From Devosia ginsengisoli (GTDB lineage Bacteria > Pseudomonadota > Alphaproteobacteria > Rhizobiales > Devosiaceae): DNA of 64,000 bases. Location: assembly GCF_024707105.1 (NCBI RefSeq), contig NZ_JANQAJ010000005.1:391409-455408 (forward strand), given 5' to 3'. Below the pieces are notes generated by a model, which saw only the letters and a list, made by a program, of their open reading frames with translations, was not told the origin of the DNA and did not search any database. Within the stretch, counting starts at the first letter, position 1, and each line of letters starts with the position of its first letter. A program made the position numbers and the translations under genes. This document shows, in pieces, positions 52,508-60,877 of this stretch.

Positions 52508-52842
52508 GCCTTCTGTTCCTTGTTCTGGGTGACGAACTGTTCCAGCCGGTCCGTCCGGCCTTCCCAGATCGCCCTTTGTTCGTTGAGCCAGCTATCGACC
52601 GCCGCCAGCCGAGCCCGGTCTATCGTGCACGTGCGCACGCGCCCGGCCTTGCTGGTGCGGATCAGCCCGGCCCCCTCCAGCACATGAATGTGCTTCATGA
52701 AGGAGGGCAGGGCCATGTCGAACGGCGCGGCAAGCTCGCCCACGCTGGCCGGCCCCCGCCCCAGCCGTCCCACCACCGCCCGCCGCGTCGGGTCGGCCAG
52801 TGCCTGGAAAATGCCATCGAGCTGCGTCTGATACTGTTCCAT
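52504..52842 (-). CDS. ArsR-family transcriptional regulator
   Basis: A 112-residue winged-helix protein. FQALADPTRRAVVGRLGRGP, SVGELAAPFDMALPSFMKHIHVLEGAGLIRT and the tail LNEQRAIWEGRTDRLEQFV are typical of ArsR-like (SdpR-type) repressors paired with AHSA1 proteins. No metal-binding Cys motif is present. Upstream, GCTAAG (52846-52851) and CTTAGC (52867-52872) form an inverted repeat that may be its operator. Confidence 0.92.
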   Translation of the reverse strand: MEQYQTQLDGIFQALADPTRRAVVGRLGRGPASVGELAAPFDMALPSFMKHIHVLEGAGLIRTSKAGRVRTCTIDRARLAAVDSWLNEQRAIWEGRTDRLEQFVTQNKEQKA

Positions 52843-52845
52843 AAG

Positions 52846-52872
52846 GCTAAGTATCAGGCAAAGACGCTTAGC
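52846..52872. promoter_or_regulatory. Inverted repeat GCTAAG-N15-CTTAGC before the ArsR gene
   Basis: Six-base inverted arms 21 bases apart start to start, 4 bases upstream of the arsR ATG. Position and spacing suit an autoregulatory operator for the ArsR-AHSA1 pair. Confidence 0.45.
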
Positions 52873-52983
52873 GCAAGAGCTAACGATTCTGATGCTGCCG
52901 AACGGGCGGGGCAGGGGGAGGGCTTGCTTCGGAGCACCTGGCCCCTATTGTGCCTGCCATACCAGAATTGCGAGTCCCGCCGA

Positions 52984-53922
52984 ATGACCGACAAGTCCAT
53001 CGAGATCCTGCAAACCGGCAAGCTGCTCGCCAGTTGCGAAGCTGCCCTGGCCGAGCGTTATACCGTTCACAAGCTGCATGAAGAGGCCGATCCCAAGGCT
53101 TGGCTGTCAGCCAATGGCAGCCGCATCCGCGCCCATGCCGGCTCGGGCGTGCAGGCCGATCTCATGGATGCGCTGCCCAATCTCGAAATCATCGCCAGCT
53201 TTGGCGTCGGCTACGACAATATCGACACCAGGACGGCCAAGGCCCGCAATATCCGCGTCACCAACACGCCCAACGTGCTCAACGACGCCGTGGCCGAACT
53301 CACCATTGGGCTGATGATCGCCTTGGCCCGCCGCATCCCGCAGGCCGACCAATATGTGCGCCAGGGCAAATGGCTCGGCGGCAGCATGCCGCTTTTCACC
53401 GAACTCACCGGCAAGACCGTCGGCATTCTCGGCCTCGGCCGCATCGGCAAGGAGATTGCTATCAGGGCCCAGGCCATGAAGATGCGCGTCGTCTATCACG
53501 GCCGCCACCGCCAGGCGTCCGAGCCGCATGTCTTCTACGACAATCTGGTGGACATGGCGCGCGACAGCGACTGGCTGGTCATCATCGCCCCCGGCGGCAA
53601 GGGCACCGAGCGCATCGTCAGCCGCGAAGTGCTCGAAGCGCTCGGCCCCAAGGGCATGCTGGTCAATGTCGCCCGCGGCACGCTGATCGACGAACCCGCC
53701 ATGCTCGACCTGCTGCAGAATGGCGGCCTCGGCGGCGCGGCGCTCGATGTGTTCGAAGACGAACCCAAAGTTCCCGCCGGCTTCCTCGCCCTCGACAACG
53801 TCGTCCTCAGCCCCCACCAGGGCAGCGCCACGGTGCAAACCCGCGACGCCATGGGCGCACTATTGGTGGCCAACCTCGAAGCCCATTTCGCCGGCGAACC
53901 GTTGATCAGCGCGGTGGTGTAG
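52984..53922 (+). CDS. D-isomer 2-hydroxyacid dehydrogenase (hydroxypyruvate/glyoxylate reductase-like)
   Basis: A 312-residue NAD(P)-dependent dehydrogenase. The nucleotide-binding GLGRIG is at residues 150-155. The catalytic triad is Arg231 (VNVARG), Glu260 (EDEP) and His278 (SPHQGSA). GVGYDNID and NTPNVLNDAVAELTIGLM are typical of GhrB/hydroxypyruvate reductases, which reduce glyoxylate or hydroxypyruvate. The basic GRHR after the second beta strand favours NADPH. The start at 52984 follows a weak ribosome-binding site. The longer frame to 52576 runs over the opposite ArsR gene. Confidence 0.92.
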   Translation: MTDKSIEILQTGKLLASCEAALAERYTVHKLHEEADPKAWLSANGSRIRAHAGSGVQADLMDALPNLEIIASFGVGYDNIDTRTAKARNIRVTNTPNVLNDAVAELTIGLMIALARRIPQADQYVRQGKWLGGSMPLFTELTGKTVGILGLGRIGKEIAIRAQAMKMRVVYHGRHRQASEPHVFYDNLVDMARDSDWLVIIAPGGKGTERIVSREVLEALGPKGMLVNVARGTLIDEPAMLDLLQNGGLGGAALDVFEDEPKVPAGFLALDNVVLSPHQGSATVQTRDAMGALLVANLEAHFAGEPLISAVV

Positions 53923-53946
53923 CGTCGTTCGGAAACTTGCCACCGG

Positions 53947-53971
53947 GTCATTCCCGCGAAAGCGGGAACCT
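53947..53971. repeat. Short palindrome of the CATTCCCGC family
   Basis: GTCATTCCCGCGAAAGCGGGAACC is identical in its core to the copy at 6463-6485. It lies between the convergent dehydrogenase and cupin genes. Confidence 0.7.
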
Positions 53972-53987
53972 CTGCGGGCAGGGAGCC

Positions 53988-54323
53988 CTATTCCAGATTC
54001 TCCTGCACCATCGTCCCCGTGTCATGCACGCAGAACATCACCAGCCGCCCCTCGCCGATATTGGTGAATTTGTGCGGGACCCCGCTCGGGACCACCGCGA
54101 TATCGCCCGGTCCCACCTCGAAGCTCTCCTCGCCCGCCACGACGCGCGCGCGGCCCGCTTGCACGATCCAGGTCTCGGGATAAGGGTGGATATGCAACCC
54201 CGGTCCCTGGCCGGGATCGTTGTCCACGGCAAAGAACGAAATATCGGTGCCATAGGCCGCCCCTTCGAACCGGATCGTCCGGCTCTTGCTCTGTGCCCGG
54301 TCCGCCGCGCGCAATAGATGCAT
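53988..54323 (-). CDS. Cupin-domain protein
   Basis: A 111-residue single-domain cupin. The first motif is GLHIHPYPETWIVQAGRARVV, with metal-binding His, His and Glu. The second is VPSGVPHKFTNIGEGRLVMFCVH. It is probably a metal-binding isomerase, dioxygenase or ligand-binding protein. The start at 54323 follows AGGAGA; upstream open frame to 54569 is noncoding. It is divergent from the alpha-glucosidase gene. Confidence 0.85.
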   Translation of the reverse strand: MHLLRAADRAQSKSRTIRFEGAAYGTDISFFAVDNDPGQGPGLHIHPYPETWIVQAGRARVVAGEESFEVGPGDIAVVPSGVPHKFTNIGEGRLVMFCVHDTGTMVQENLE

Positions 54324-54455
54324 GGTCTTTCTCCTGTCGTTCTGTCTTTCCGACGAACGGCAGGGCGCCTTTTCGACATGCCCCGTCTGCGCAACGCCAC
54401 GATTCCCTTCCGCGTTGCGACCCGCTAGCTTCCCGTGACGAACAGGAGAAATGTA

Positions 54456-56093
54456 ATGACCGAGTGGTGGCGCGGCGGAGTGATCTATCAGGTCTATCCC
54501 CGCTCGTTTCAGGACAGCAATGGCGATGGCATAGGCGATCTGCCCGGCATCATCGCCCGGCTCGATCACATTGCCGGCCTCGGCGTCGATTGCATCTGGC
54601 TGTCACCCATCACCCAGTCGCCTCAGGCCGATATGGGTTATGACGTGTCCGATTATCGCGAGGTCGATCGCCTCTTCGGCTCGCTGCAGGATTTCGACAG
54701 CCTCGTCGAACAGGCCCATGCCCGCGGCCTCAAGGTCATCATGGACCAGGTGGTGAGCCACACCTCGGACCTGCATCCCTGGTTCCAGGAATCGCGCCTC
54801 AACCGCACCAATGCCAAGGCCGACTGGTATGTCTGGGCCAACCCGCTGCCCGACGGCTCCCCACCCAATAACTGGCCCGCCGTCTTCGGTGGCCGCGCCT
54901 GGGAGTGGAACCCCACCCGCGGCCAGTATTACCTGCACAATTTCCTCGCCAGCCAGCCCGACCTCAATTTCCACAATCCCGAAGTGCAGCAGGCCGTGCT
55001 CGATGTCATGCGTTTCTGGCTGGAGCGCGGCATCGACGGCTTCCGCCTCGACACGGTCAATTACTATTTCCACGACAGCAAGCTGCGCTCCAATCCGCCC
55101 AACAAGGTCAAGAACGAGCATCTGGCCTATGCCGTGAACCCCTATGACATGCAGGAGCACCGCTACTCTAAGAGCCAGCCGGAAAACCTGGCTTTCCTCA
55201 AGCGCGTCCGCGCCCTGCTCGACGAATTTCCCGGCGCCACCTCGGTGGGCGAAGTGGGAGACAGCCACAAGTCGGTCAAGCTCATGGCCGAATACACCTC
55301 CGGCGGCGATACGCTCCACATGTGCTACGGCTTCGATTTCCTCGGGCCGCAATTCACCGCCGCCCATTTCCGCACGCGTATCGAACAATTCTTCAAGGCC
55401 GGACCCGATGGCTGGCCCTGCTGGAGCTTTTCCAATCACGATGTGCCGCGCCACGTCACGCGTTGGGCGCCCTTCAGCCAGTCCCCGGCCGCTCTCGCCC
55501 GCCAGTCGGCGGCTTTGGTCCTGTCGCTGCGCGGCTCGGTCTGCCTCTATCAGGGCGAGGAACTGGGCCTGCCCGAAACCGATCTGCTGTTCGAGGAATT
55601 GACCGACCCGCGCGGCATCCGCTTCTGGCCCGAGGACAAGGGCCGCGACGGCTGCCGTACCCCCATGCCGTGGGACGAGGGCAATGCCCCCAACGGCTTT
55701 ACATCAGGCACACCCTGGCTGCCGGTCAAATATGCCCAGTCGGCCCTCAATGTCGCCGGCCAGAACGCCGATCCGAATTCGACGCTGGCCTTTTATCGCA
55801 CCATTCTCGCCTGGCGAAAGAACCACCCCGTCCTGCTGACCGGCGATATCGCCTTCCTCAAGACATCGGAGCCCGTCCTCGCCTTCCGCCGCACCCTGGG
55901 CGAGCAGAGCCTGCTCTGCCTCTTCAATCTCTCGGCCGAAGCCCAGACCCTCGCCGTATCAGGCATCTCCAGTGGCACCGAGCTCGAGCCCGTCTCCCAA
56001 CACGCCGCCCTCGCCGGAAAAAGCCTGCAACTCGGCCCCAACGGCTATGCTTTCGTGGCGCTGAATACGGGCCGGCGGGTGAGCATCAAATAG
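54456..56093 (+). CDS. Alpha-glucosidase / oligo-1,6-glucosidase-type GH13 enzyme
   Basis: A 545-residue cytoplasmic GH13 enzyme. YQVYPRSFQDSNGDGIGDLPGI is the GH13 subfamily opening; the calcium-loop-like residues are DSNGDG. Catalytic residues are nucleophile D199 (GFRLDTVNYY), acid/base E266 (SVGEVGD) and D329 (FSNHDVPR). It releases glucose from oligosaccharides such as maltose, sucrose or trehalulose; it resembles the rhizobial AglA type. AGGAGAA lies before the ATG at 54456. No sugar ABC transporter is in the window. A type B repeat follows the gene. Confidence 0.93.
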   Translation: MTEWWRGGVIYQVYPRSFQDSNGDGIGDLPGIIARLDHIAGLGVDCIWLSPITQSPQADMGYDVSDYREVDRLFGSLQDFDSLVEQAHARGLKVIMDQVVSHTSDLHPWFQESRLNRTNAKADWYVWANPLPDGSPPNNWPAVFGGRAWEWNPTRGQYYLHNFLASQPDLNFHNPEVQQAVLDVMRFWLERGIDGFRLDTVNYYFHDSKLRSNPPNKVKNEHLAYAVNPYDMQEHRYSKSQPENLAFLKRVRALLDEFPGATSVGEVGDSHKSVKLMAEYTSGGDTLHMCYGFDFLGPQFTAAHFRTRIEQFFKAGPDGWPCWSFSNHDVPRHVTRWAPFSQSPAALARQSAALVLSLRGSVCLYQGEELGLPETDLLFEELTDPRGIRFWPEDKGRDGCRTPMPWDEGNAPNGFTSGTPWLPVKYAQSALNVAGQNADPNSTLAFYRTILAWRKNHPVLLTGDIAFLKTSEPVLAFRRTLGEQSLLCLFNLSAEAQTLAVSGISSGTELEPVSQHAALAGKSLQLGPNGYAFVALNTGRRVSIK

Positions 56094-56094
56094 C

Positions 56095-56214
56095 GGATAC
56101 CCCCACCTAACCTCCCCCTGATAGGGGGAGGAATCCGCTCGGCTTGTGGGTATAATAGTGCCTCAAACTCGATCTGTTCCTCCCCCTATCAGGGGAGGCT
56201 AGGAGGGGGTATCC
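56095..56214. repeat. Dispersed intergenic palindromic repeat, type B
   Basis: GGATACCCCCACCTAACCTC and GGGGGAGGAATCCGC form the left half. TCGATCTGTTCCTCCCCCTA and GGGGAGGCTAGGAGGGGGTA form the right half. The spacer has ATAGTGCC, shared with the copies at 36818 and 45418. Confidence 0.8.
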
Positions 56215-56222
56215 CCAGAAAC

Positions 56223-56501
56223 CTACGCCGCGCCGAGCAGCTTCAGCGAGCCGGGCTCGAAGAACATCATGCCCAGCGAGCCATCCGCCTTCACCACGAA
56301 GGCGCGCACGCAATTGTTCCATTCCTCGACGCCGTCGACAGTATAGCCCATCGCGGTCAGCTCCTGGCTGATCAGGTCTTCCGACCCGACGATGGGGGAG
56401 CCCACGTCGCAACTGATATTGCCGGTTGCGGCCTGCGCCGGCAGAGCCACGACGGCCAGGCTGGCGGCGGCGATACTGGTGGCTAGAATGGTCTTGAACA
56501 T
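56223..56501 (-). CDS. Small secreted two-cysteine protein (paralogue 1)
   Basis: A 92-residue protein with a signal peptide of about 24 residues (ending PAQAA). The mature part has two Cys (NISCDVG and NNCVRAFVV), probably a disulfide, and the pattern NCVRAFVVKADGSLGMMFFEPGSL. The same pattern occurs in the next gene. The family is unknown to me; it would be periplasmic. AAAAGG precedes the start at 56501. An earlier ATG at 56510 is less well placed. Confidence 0.72.
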   Translation of the reverse strand: MFKTILATSIAAASLAVVALPAQAATGNISCDVGSPIVGSEDLISQELTAMGYTVDGVEEWNNCVRAFVVKADGSLGMMFFEPGSLKLLGAA

Positions 56502-56648
56502 GTCGGTCATCCTTTTCTCGGGAGGTCTTGAACACCCCGATCATCGGCCCGGCACGTCTCGGTCACCAGTTAAACTACTGCAATCAATATGAAATATTGG
56601 AAAGCGCTCGGTAATTCCCTGTCCATCTTCCGGCAGGAAGAGCGCTGC

Positions 56649-56924
56649 CTATTCCACGCGGCGCAAGGTCATCGGATCGTAGAATTCCATGGCTTCGCGA
56701 CCATCGGCCTGCCTTACGAAGGCACGGATGCAGCCGCCCCACATTTCGGTGCGGGTCACGTTCACGCCCCGGCCGCGCAGCAGGTCGAAGTTGAAATCGT
56801 TGATCTCGGCCTCGCTGAATATTTCCGGGTCCAGCCCGAACGTGCCCGAGCAGATCGGGGCGGCCAAAGCGGGCGATGCCATTGCGGCGATGAGGGTGAA
56901 AGCCAGGGGCAGGGCAGGGCGCAT
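56649..56924 (-). CDS. Small secreted two-cysteine protein (paralogue 2)
   Basis: A 91-residue protein with a signal peptide of about 21 residues (ending PALAA). Two Cys are placed as in the upstream-facing neighbour (PICSGTFG and GGCIRAFVR). The shared core reads CIRAFVRQADGREAMEFYDPMTL. The two genes are same-strand tandem paralogues with about 150 bases between. GGAGATTC precedes the start. Function unknown; exported to the periplasm. Confidence 0.72.
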   Translation of the reverse strand: MRPALPLAFTLIAAMASPALAAPICSGTFGLDPEIFSEAEINDFNFDLLRGRGVNVTRTEMWGGCIRAFVRQADGREAMEFYDPMTLRRVE

Positions 56925-56944
56925 GGTCAGAATCTCCTTTGTCG

Positions 56945-58003
56945 CTATTGCTGCCGCGCGATTGCGGCGGCCTCGCGGCGCCTGATCAGTACCACCACGG
57001 CAGGGATGGCGAAACTCAGCAGCAATAGCCGGATCACGTGATGCGCCGCGATGAAGGCGGTATCATAGCCCAGCGCGATGCCCAGCGCCCCCATGCCCTC
57101 CAGCGCGCCGGGCGATAGCCCCAGCCAGAGCTGCCCGAATGGCATGTCGACCACCAGGCTCACCGCATAGGTCACGACAGTCACGATGGCCAGCGTCATG
57201 ACGGTGGCGATCACCCCGCCCTTGGCCGCGTTCATGAATTCCGCCCGCGTGATGCCGGCAAAGCGCGAGCCGATCAGCGCGCCGGTCAGGATGAAGGTCA
57301 CCGTCACCAGCGGCGTCGGAATGGCCTCGACATAGAGCCCGCCCAGCTTGGCCGCCGTCGCCGCCGCCATCGATCCGAGCACGAAGCCGGCCGGCATCTT
57401 GAGCCACAGGAAGATCAGCCCCATCACAGTGCATCCGGCCCCCAGTGCCAGCAATTGCCCGATATCGAGGAACTCCGTCGGCGCCGGCGGGGTGAAATGG
57501 TCGATGGGCAGGAACATCGCGCCAACGGGCACGGCAATGGTCAGCATCAATATGCGGATCACCTGGATGATGACGATCTGCCGGGAATCGCCCACGCCCG
57601 CTGCCGCGATCCCCAATATGAAAGACAGATGCCCCGGAAACGAGCTGAGATAGGCCGTCCCCGCATCGAGTTTGAACACCTTGACCAGCATCCACCCGGT
57701 CAGCGCGATGATCAGCACCAGTTCCACCACCAACCCCGCCAGGCTCACCGGCCAGCTGGCAATCAGTTGCAGGCTGTCCGGTGCTACATTGGCCCCCATC
57801 GACATGCCGATCAGCACGAAAGCCACATCCCGCAACCGGTCCGGCATGCTGACCTTCATCCCGGCCATCGCTGCCGCCGTCACCGCCAGCGCCCCACCCA
57901 TCAGCCACCCCGCCGGAAGGTTGAGCAAAGTGGCAATCAATCCGCCGGCCGCGGAGATGACGAGGGTGAACAGAGCCGGGTAGAGTTTGGAAAGGTAGGG
58001 CAT
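56945..58003 (-). CDS. AbrB family (duplicated ammonia-monooxygenase-like) membrane protein
   Basis: A 352-residue protein with about ten transmembrane helices in two repeats. LLNLPAGWLMGGALAVTAAAMAG and LKMPAGFVLGSMAAATAAKLGG are the paired family motifs, with LSSFPGHLSFILGIA in between and LWLGLSPGALEGMGALG near the end. Such proteins are predicted transporters; the name is historic and there is no monooxygenase activity evidence. The start at 58003 gives the family N-terminus; an upstream ATG at 58039 is less likely. Confidence 0.88.
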   Translation of the reverse strand: MPYLSKLYPALFTLVISAAGGLIATLLNLPAGWLMGGALAVTAAAMAGMKVSMPDRLRDVAFVLIGMSMGANVAPDSLQLIASWPVSLAGLVVELVLIIALTGWMLVKVFKLDAGTAYLSSFPGHLSFILGIAAAGVGDSRQIVIIQVIRILMLTIAVPVGAMFLPIDHFTPPAPTEFLDIGQLLALGAGCTVMGLIFLWLKMPAGFVLGSMAAATAAKLGGLYVEAIPTPLVTVTFILTGALIGSRFAGITRAEFMNAAKGGVIATVMTLAIVTVVTYAVSLVVDMPFGQLWLGLSPGALEGMGALGIALGYDTAFIAAHHVIRLLLLSFAIPAVVVLIRRREAAAIARQQ

Positions 58004-58061
58004 GAAATCTTCAGGAGATAAAAGGGAATAGCACGGCACGATCCTGCCACAGAAGGGGCGT

Positions 58062-58466
58062 TCACCCTCCCACTTGAGAGGAGGGTAGCGTAACTCGGCC
58101 CATCCGGGGCCGTAGTGAAGCTAGGGAGGGGGTATTCTCCCCCAACGCCAAAACCAGTGCGTCGTAAACCCCCTCGGGATTGTTCATTACGTCGCCATTG
58201 GTGAAGCGAAGTACAGTATATCCGTGTCTGGCCAGTGTCTCATCGCGCTCTCGATCCTTACGCATCGCCGCGTCGGTATAGTGCGTATCCCCATCGATCT
58301 CGACAACAACCCTGGCTTGGTGGCAGGCAAAATCGACAACGAACGATCCGAGCGGCACCTGCTTGCGAAAGTGATAGCCGCTCGATCGCAGCGGTTCGAT
58401 CAGCTTCCAGAAGCGGACTTCGACCGTTGTCGGGTTCTTCCGCAAACTCTGCGCGCGCGTTGCCAT
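58062..58466 (-). CDS. DUF559 (VSR/restriction-endonuclease-like fold) protein
   Basis: A 134-residue protein of the DUF559 family: ARSLR-type opening, TTVEVRFWKLIEPLRSSGYHFRKQVPLG, FVVDFACHQARVVVEIDGDTHY and GYTVLRFTNGDVMNNPEGV. The Asp and Glu-Asp-Gly residues match a PD-(D/E)xK-like nuclease core. Function unknown. The gene is embedded in repeat DNA on both sides, and its C-terminal 20 residues read into a type B repeat fragment. Confidence 0.82.
   Translation of the reverse strand: MATRAQSLRKNPTTVEVRFWKLIEPLRSSGYHFRKQVPLGSFVVDFACHQARVVVEIDGDTHYTDAAMRKDRERDETLARHGYTVLRFTNGDVMNNPEGVYDALVLALGENTPSLASLRPRMGRVTLPSSQVGG
58068..58140. repeat. Degenerate type B repeat fragment at the 3' end of the DUF559 gene
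   Basis: CACCCTCCCACTTGAGAGGA and GCTAGGGAGGGGGTATTC flank a spacer with CCCATCCGGGGCCGTAGTGA. Related to the 58497-58662 element. It overlaps the last codons of the DUF559 frame. Confidence 0.6.
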
Positions 58467-58496
58467 CGCACCCCCTCCCAGCTCTGCTACGGCCCT

Positions 58497-58662
58497 TTGG
58501 GCCTAGCGACGCTTCCCTCCCCTCAAGGGGGAGGGTGGTCTCCACTCGCTGGCAAAATCCTGCCACAACCACCGGCCTCACCCTCCCCCTTGAGGGGAGG
58601 GAAGCGAGATAGGACTTAGCCCTTGCTAAGTCCGTGATCGAGCAGGGAGGGGGTATCTCTCC
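58497..58662. repeat. Dispersed repeat, variant of type A/B
   Basis: GACGCTTCCCTCCCCTCAAG and GGGGGAGGGTGGTCTCC form one half. The other half has CTCACCCTCCCCCTTGAGGG and GGGAAGCGAGATAGGA. With the 58068-58140 fragment it encloses the DUF559 gene. Confidence 0.68.
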
Positions 58663-58681
58663 AAGAATCCGAAGTTCCGGA

Positions 58682-59851
58682 TTACCCCACCGGCAGCGCC
58701 TTCTCCGCCAGCCGCACCCAGTACGACGCCCCCACCGGAATCACATCGTCATTGAAATCATACATATCGGTATGCAGCTCGGCGCTGTCGCCATTGCCGA
58801 GAAAAATATAGGCCCCCGGTCGTGCCTCCAGCATGAAGGAGAAATCCTCCCCGCCCATCGATGGCGGCGCGTCCTCGTCCACCCGCTCGGCGCCCGCCAC
58901 CTCGCGCGCCACCTGCGCGGCAAAGTCGGTCTGCTCGCGCGCATTGACCGTCACCGGATAGCCCCGCGCATAGCGCACCGTCGCGGTGGCGCCGAAGCTC
59001 GCGGCAAATTGCGGTACGAAATCCGCCAGCCGTTCCTCGATCTGGTCCTGCACCGCGCCATCCAGCGTGCGCACCGTGCCGGTAATCTTGGCCGTGCGCG
59101 AAATCACATTGTCGGCTTCCCCGGCCTCCACCATCGTCACCGACAGCACCGCGCTATGCAGCGGGTCGACATTGCGCGACACGATCGATTGCAAGGCCAC
59201 GATCATATTGGCGGCCACCACGATGGGGTCGATCGTCGTCTGCGGCCGCGCCGCATGGCCGCCCTGGCCGGTAATGTCGATATAGAACCGGTCCGTCGCC
59301 GCCATGATGCCGCCGGCGCGAATGCCGAAATGCCCCGCCGGCATGCCCGGCCAGTTATGCATGCCGTAGAATTCGTCGATGGCAAACCGTTCCACCAGCC
59401 CGTCATCCAGCATGGCCTTGCCGCCCGCGCCGCCCTCTTCCGCCGGCTGGAAAATGACCGCGATCCGCCCGTCGAAATTGCGCGTCTCGGCCAGGTATTT
59501 CGCCGCGCCCAGCAGCATCGCCGTATGCCCATCATGCCCGCAGGCATGCATCTTGCCGGGCGTGGTCGAGGCATAGTCCTTGCCCGTCTTCTCGGTCACC
59601 GGCAGCGCATCCATGTCGGCCCGCAGCCCGATCGTCCGCCCGCTTCCGCCATTGCGTCCATTGATGATGCCGACCACCCCGGTGCGCCCGATGCCGGCCA
59701 CCACCTCGTCGCAGCCGAATTCCCTGAGCTTGCTCTCCACCACGCCGGCCGTCCGCACGACATCATACAGCACTTCCGGGTGTGCATGAAAATCCCGCCG
59801 CCAGCCGGCGATCTCCTCGTGAAATTCGGCAATACGGTTGATGATGGGCAT
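58682..59851 (-). CDS. M20 family amidohydrolase (hippurate/N-acyl amino acid hydrolase-like)
   Basis: A 389-residue di-metal hydrolase. Seen are WRRDFHAHPEVLYDVVRT, RADMDALPVTEKTGKDYAS, MHACGHDGHTAMLLGAA, FQPAEEGGAGGKAML (Glu-Glu), a lid domain around QGGHAARPQTTIDPI, and the C-terminal MGGEDFSFMLEARPGAYIFLGNG. It removes acyl groups from amino acids or similar amides in the cytoplasm. The start gives the standard N-terminus. It is monocistronic. The gap after it (59852-60118) holds only a GC-rich degenerate repeat. Confidence 0.94.
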   Translation of the reverse strand: MPIINRIAEFHEEIAGWRRDFHAHPEVLYDVVRTAGVVESKLREFGCDEVVAGIGRTGVVGIINGRNGGSGRTIGLRADMDALPVTEKTGKDYASTTPGKMHACGHDGHTAMLLGAAKYLAETRNFDGRIAVIFQPAEEGGAGGKAMLDDGLVERFAIDEFYGMHNWPGMPAGHFGIRAGGIMAATDRFYIDITGQGGHAARPQTTIDPIVVAANMIVALQSIVSRNVDPLHSAVLSVTMVEAGEADNVISRTAKITGTVRTLDGAVQDQIEERLADFVPQFAASFGATATVRYARGYPVTVNAREQTDFAAQVAREVAGAERVDEDAPPSMGGEDFSFMLEARPGAYIFLGNGDSAELHTDMYDFNDDVIPVGASYWVRLAEKALPVG

Positions 59852-60118
59852 GGGAAGTCCGAAGCAGTCTATTCTGGGTCAGTGTCGCTGTCCCAATCGG
59901 TTAGGTCAACCTTAGCATGGTTTTCTGTCATGAACTCAGGGTCTGTCGCCGGTGCCCTCCCACCCGAGGGTGACGAGCGGTGGGTGAGGGGCGTGGCACT
60001 ACGCACCCCAGCACCCCTTTTCCAACAAACCCGCGCCCTCTAGCCCAAATTTCCCCCCGTGCGGCTTGCCCCTGTCCCCCGTATTTGCCATGACACCGGC
60101 AACTTGCCGGAGCCATTC

Positions 60119-60877
60119 ATGAAAATCCTGGTCGCCATCAAGCGCGTCGTCGATCACAATGTCCGCATCCGGGTTCGCCCCGATGGATCAGGCGTCGAAA
60201 CCTCTGGCGTCCGCATGTCGATGAATCCCTTCTGCAAGCACGCCGTCGAAGCCGCCGTGCAGCTCTCCGAGGCCGGCAATGGCGACGAGGTGGTCGTCGT
60301 CTCCATCGGTCCCAAGACGGCCAACGACGTCATCCTCACCGCCCTCGCCATGGGCGCCCATCGCGGCATCCTGATCGAGACCGATGCCGAGCTCGAAACC
60401 CTCGCCATAGCAAAGCTGCTGGCCAAGGTCGTCGCCGAGGAAAATCCGGATCTCGTCCTCCTCGGCAAGCAGGCCGTGGACGATGATTCCAATCATGTCG
60501 GCCAGATGCTCGCCGCCCTGACCAATCGCCCCCAGGCCACCTTCGCCTCCGAAATCAAGGTCACGGGGCAGGGGCTGGAAGTTGTCAGAGAGGTCGATTC
60601 CGGCCGCGAAACTGTCGCCCTGCCGCTCCCCGCCATCGTCACGGCTGATCTGCGCCTCAACACCCCGCGCAATGCCGCCCTGCCCATGGTGATGAAGGCC
60701 CGCTCCAAGCCGCTCGCCGTGCGCCCTGCCGCCGAATTCGGCGTCGACCTCGCCCCGCGCCTCGTGGTCGAAAAGATATCCCCGCCAGCAGAACGTGTGG
60801 CAGGAAAGACGGTAGCCTCGGTTGCCGAACTGGCCGCCTTCATCGCATCGGATGTCTCCCAGATGGAGGCGCTGTGA
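60119..60877 (+). CDS. etfB: Electron transfer flavoprotein beta subunit
   Basis: A 252-residue subunit. KILVAIKRVVDHNVRIRVRP is the EtfB opening, followed by NPFCKHAVEAAVQLSEA, VVVSIGP and LVLLGKQAVDDDSNHVGQMLA, which includes the AMP-binding region. The C-terminus has ADLRLNTPRNAALPMVMKARSKPL, the recognition-loop region. With EtfA it passes electrons from acyl-CoA and related dehydrogenases to ETF:quinone oxidoreductase. Its stop overlaps the etfA start (TGATG). Confidence 0.97.
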   Translation: MKILVAIKRVVDHNVRIRVRPDGSGVETSGVRMSMNPFCKHAVEAAVQLSEAGNGDEVVVVSIGPKTANDVILTALAMGAHRGILIETDAELETLAIAKLLAKVVAEENPDLVLLGKQAVDDDSNHVGQMLAALTNRPQATFASEIKVTGQGLEVVREVDSGRETVALPLPAIVTADLRLNTPRNAALPMVMKARSKPLAVRPAAEFGVDLAPRLVVEKISPPAERVAGKTVASVAELAAFIASDVSQMEAL

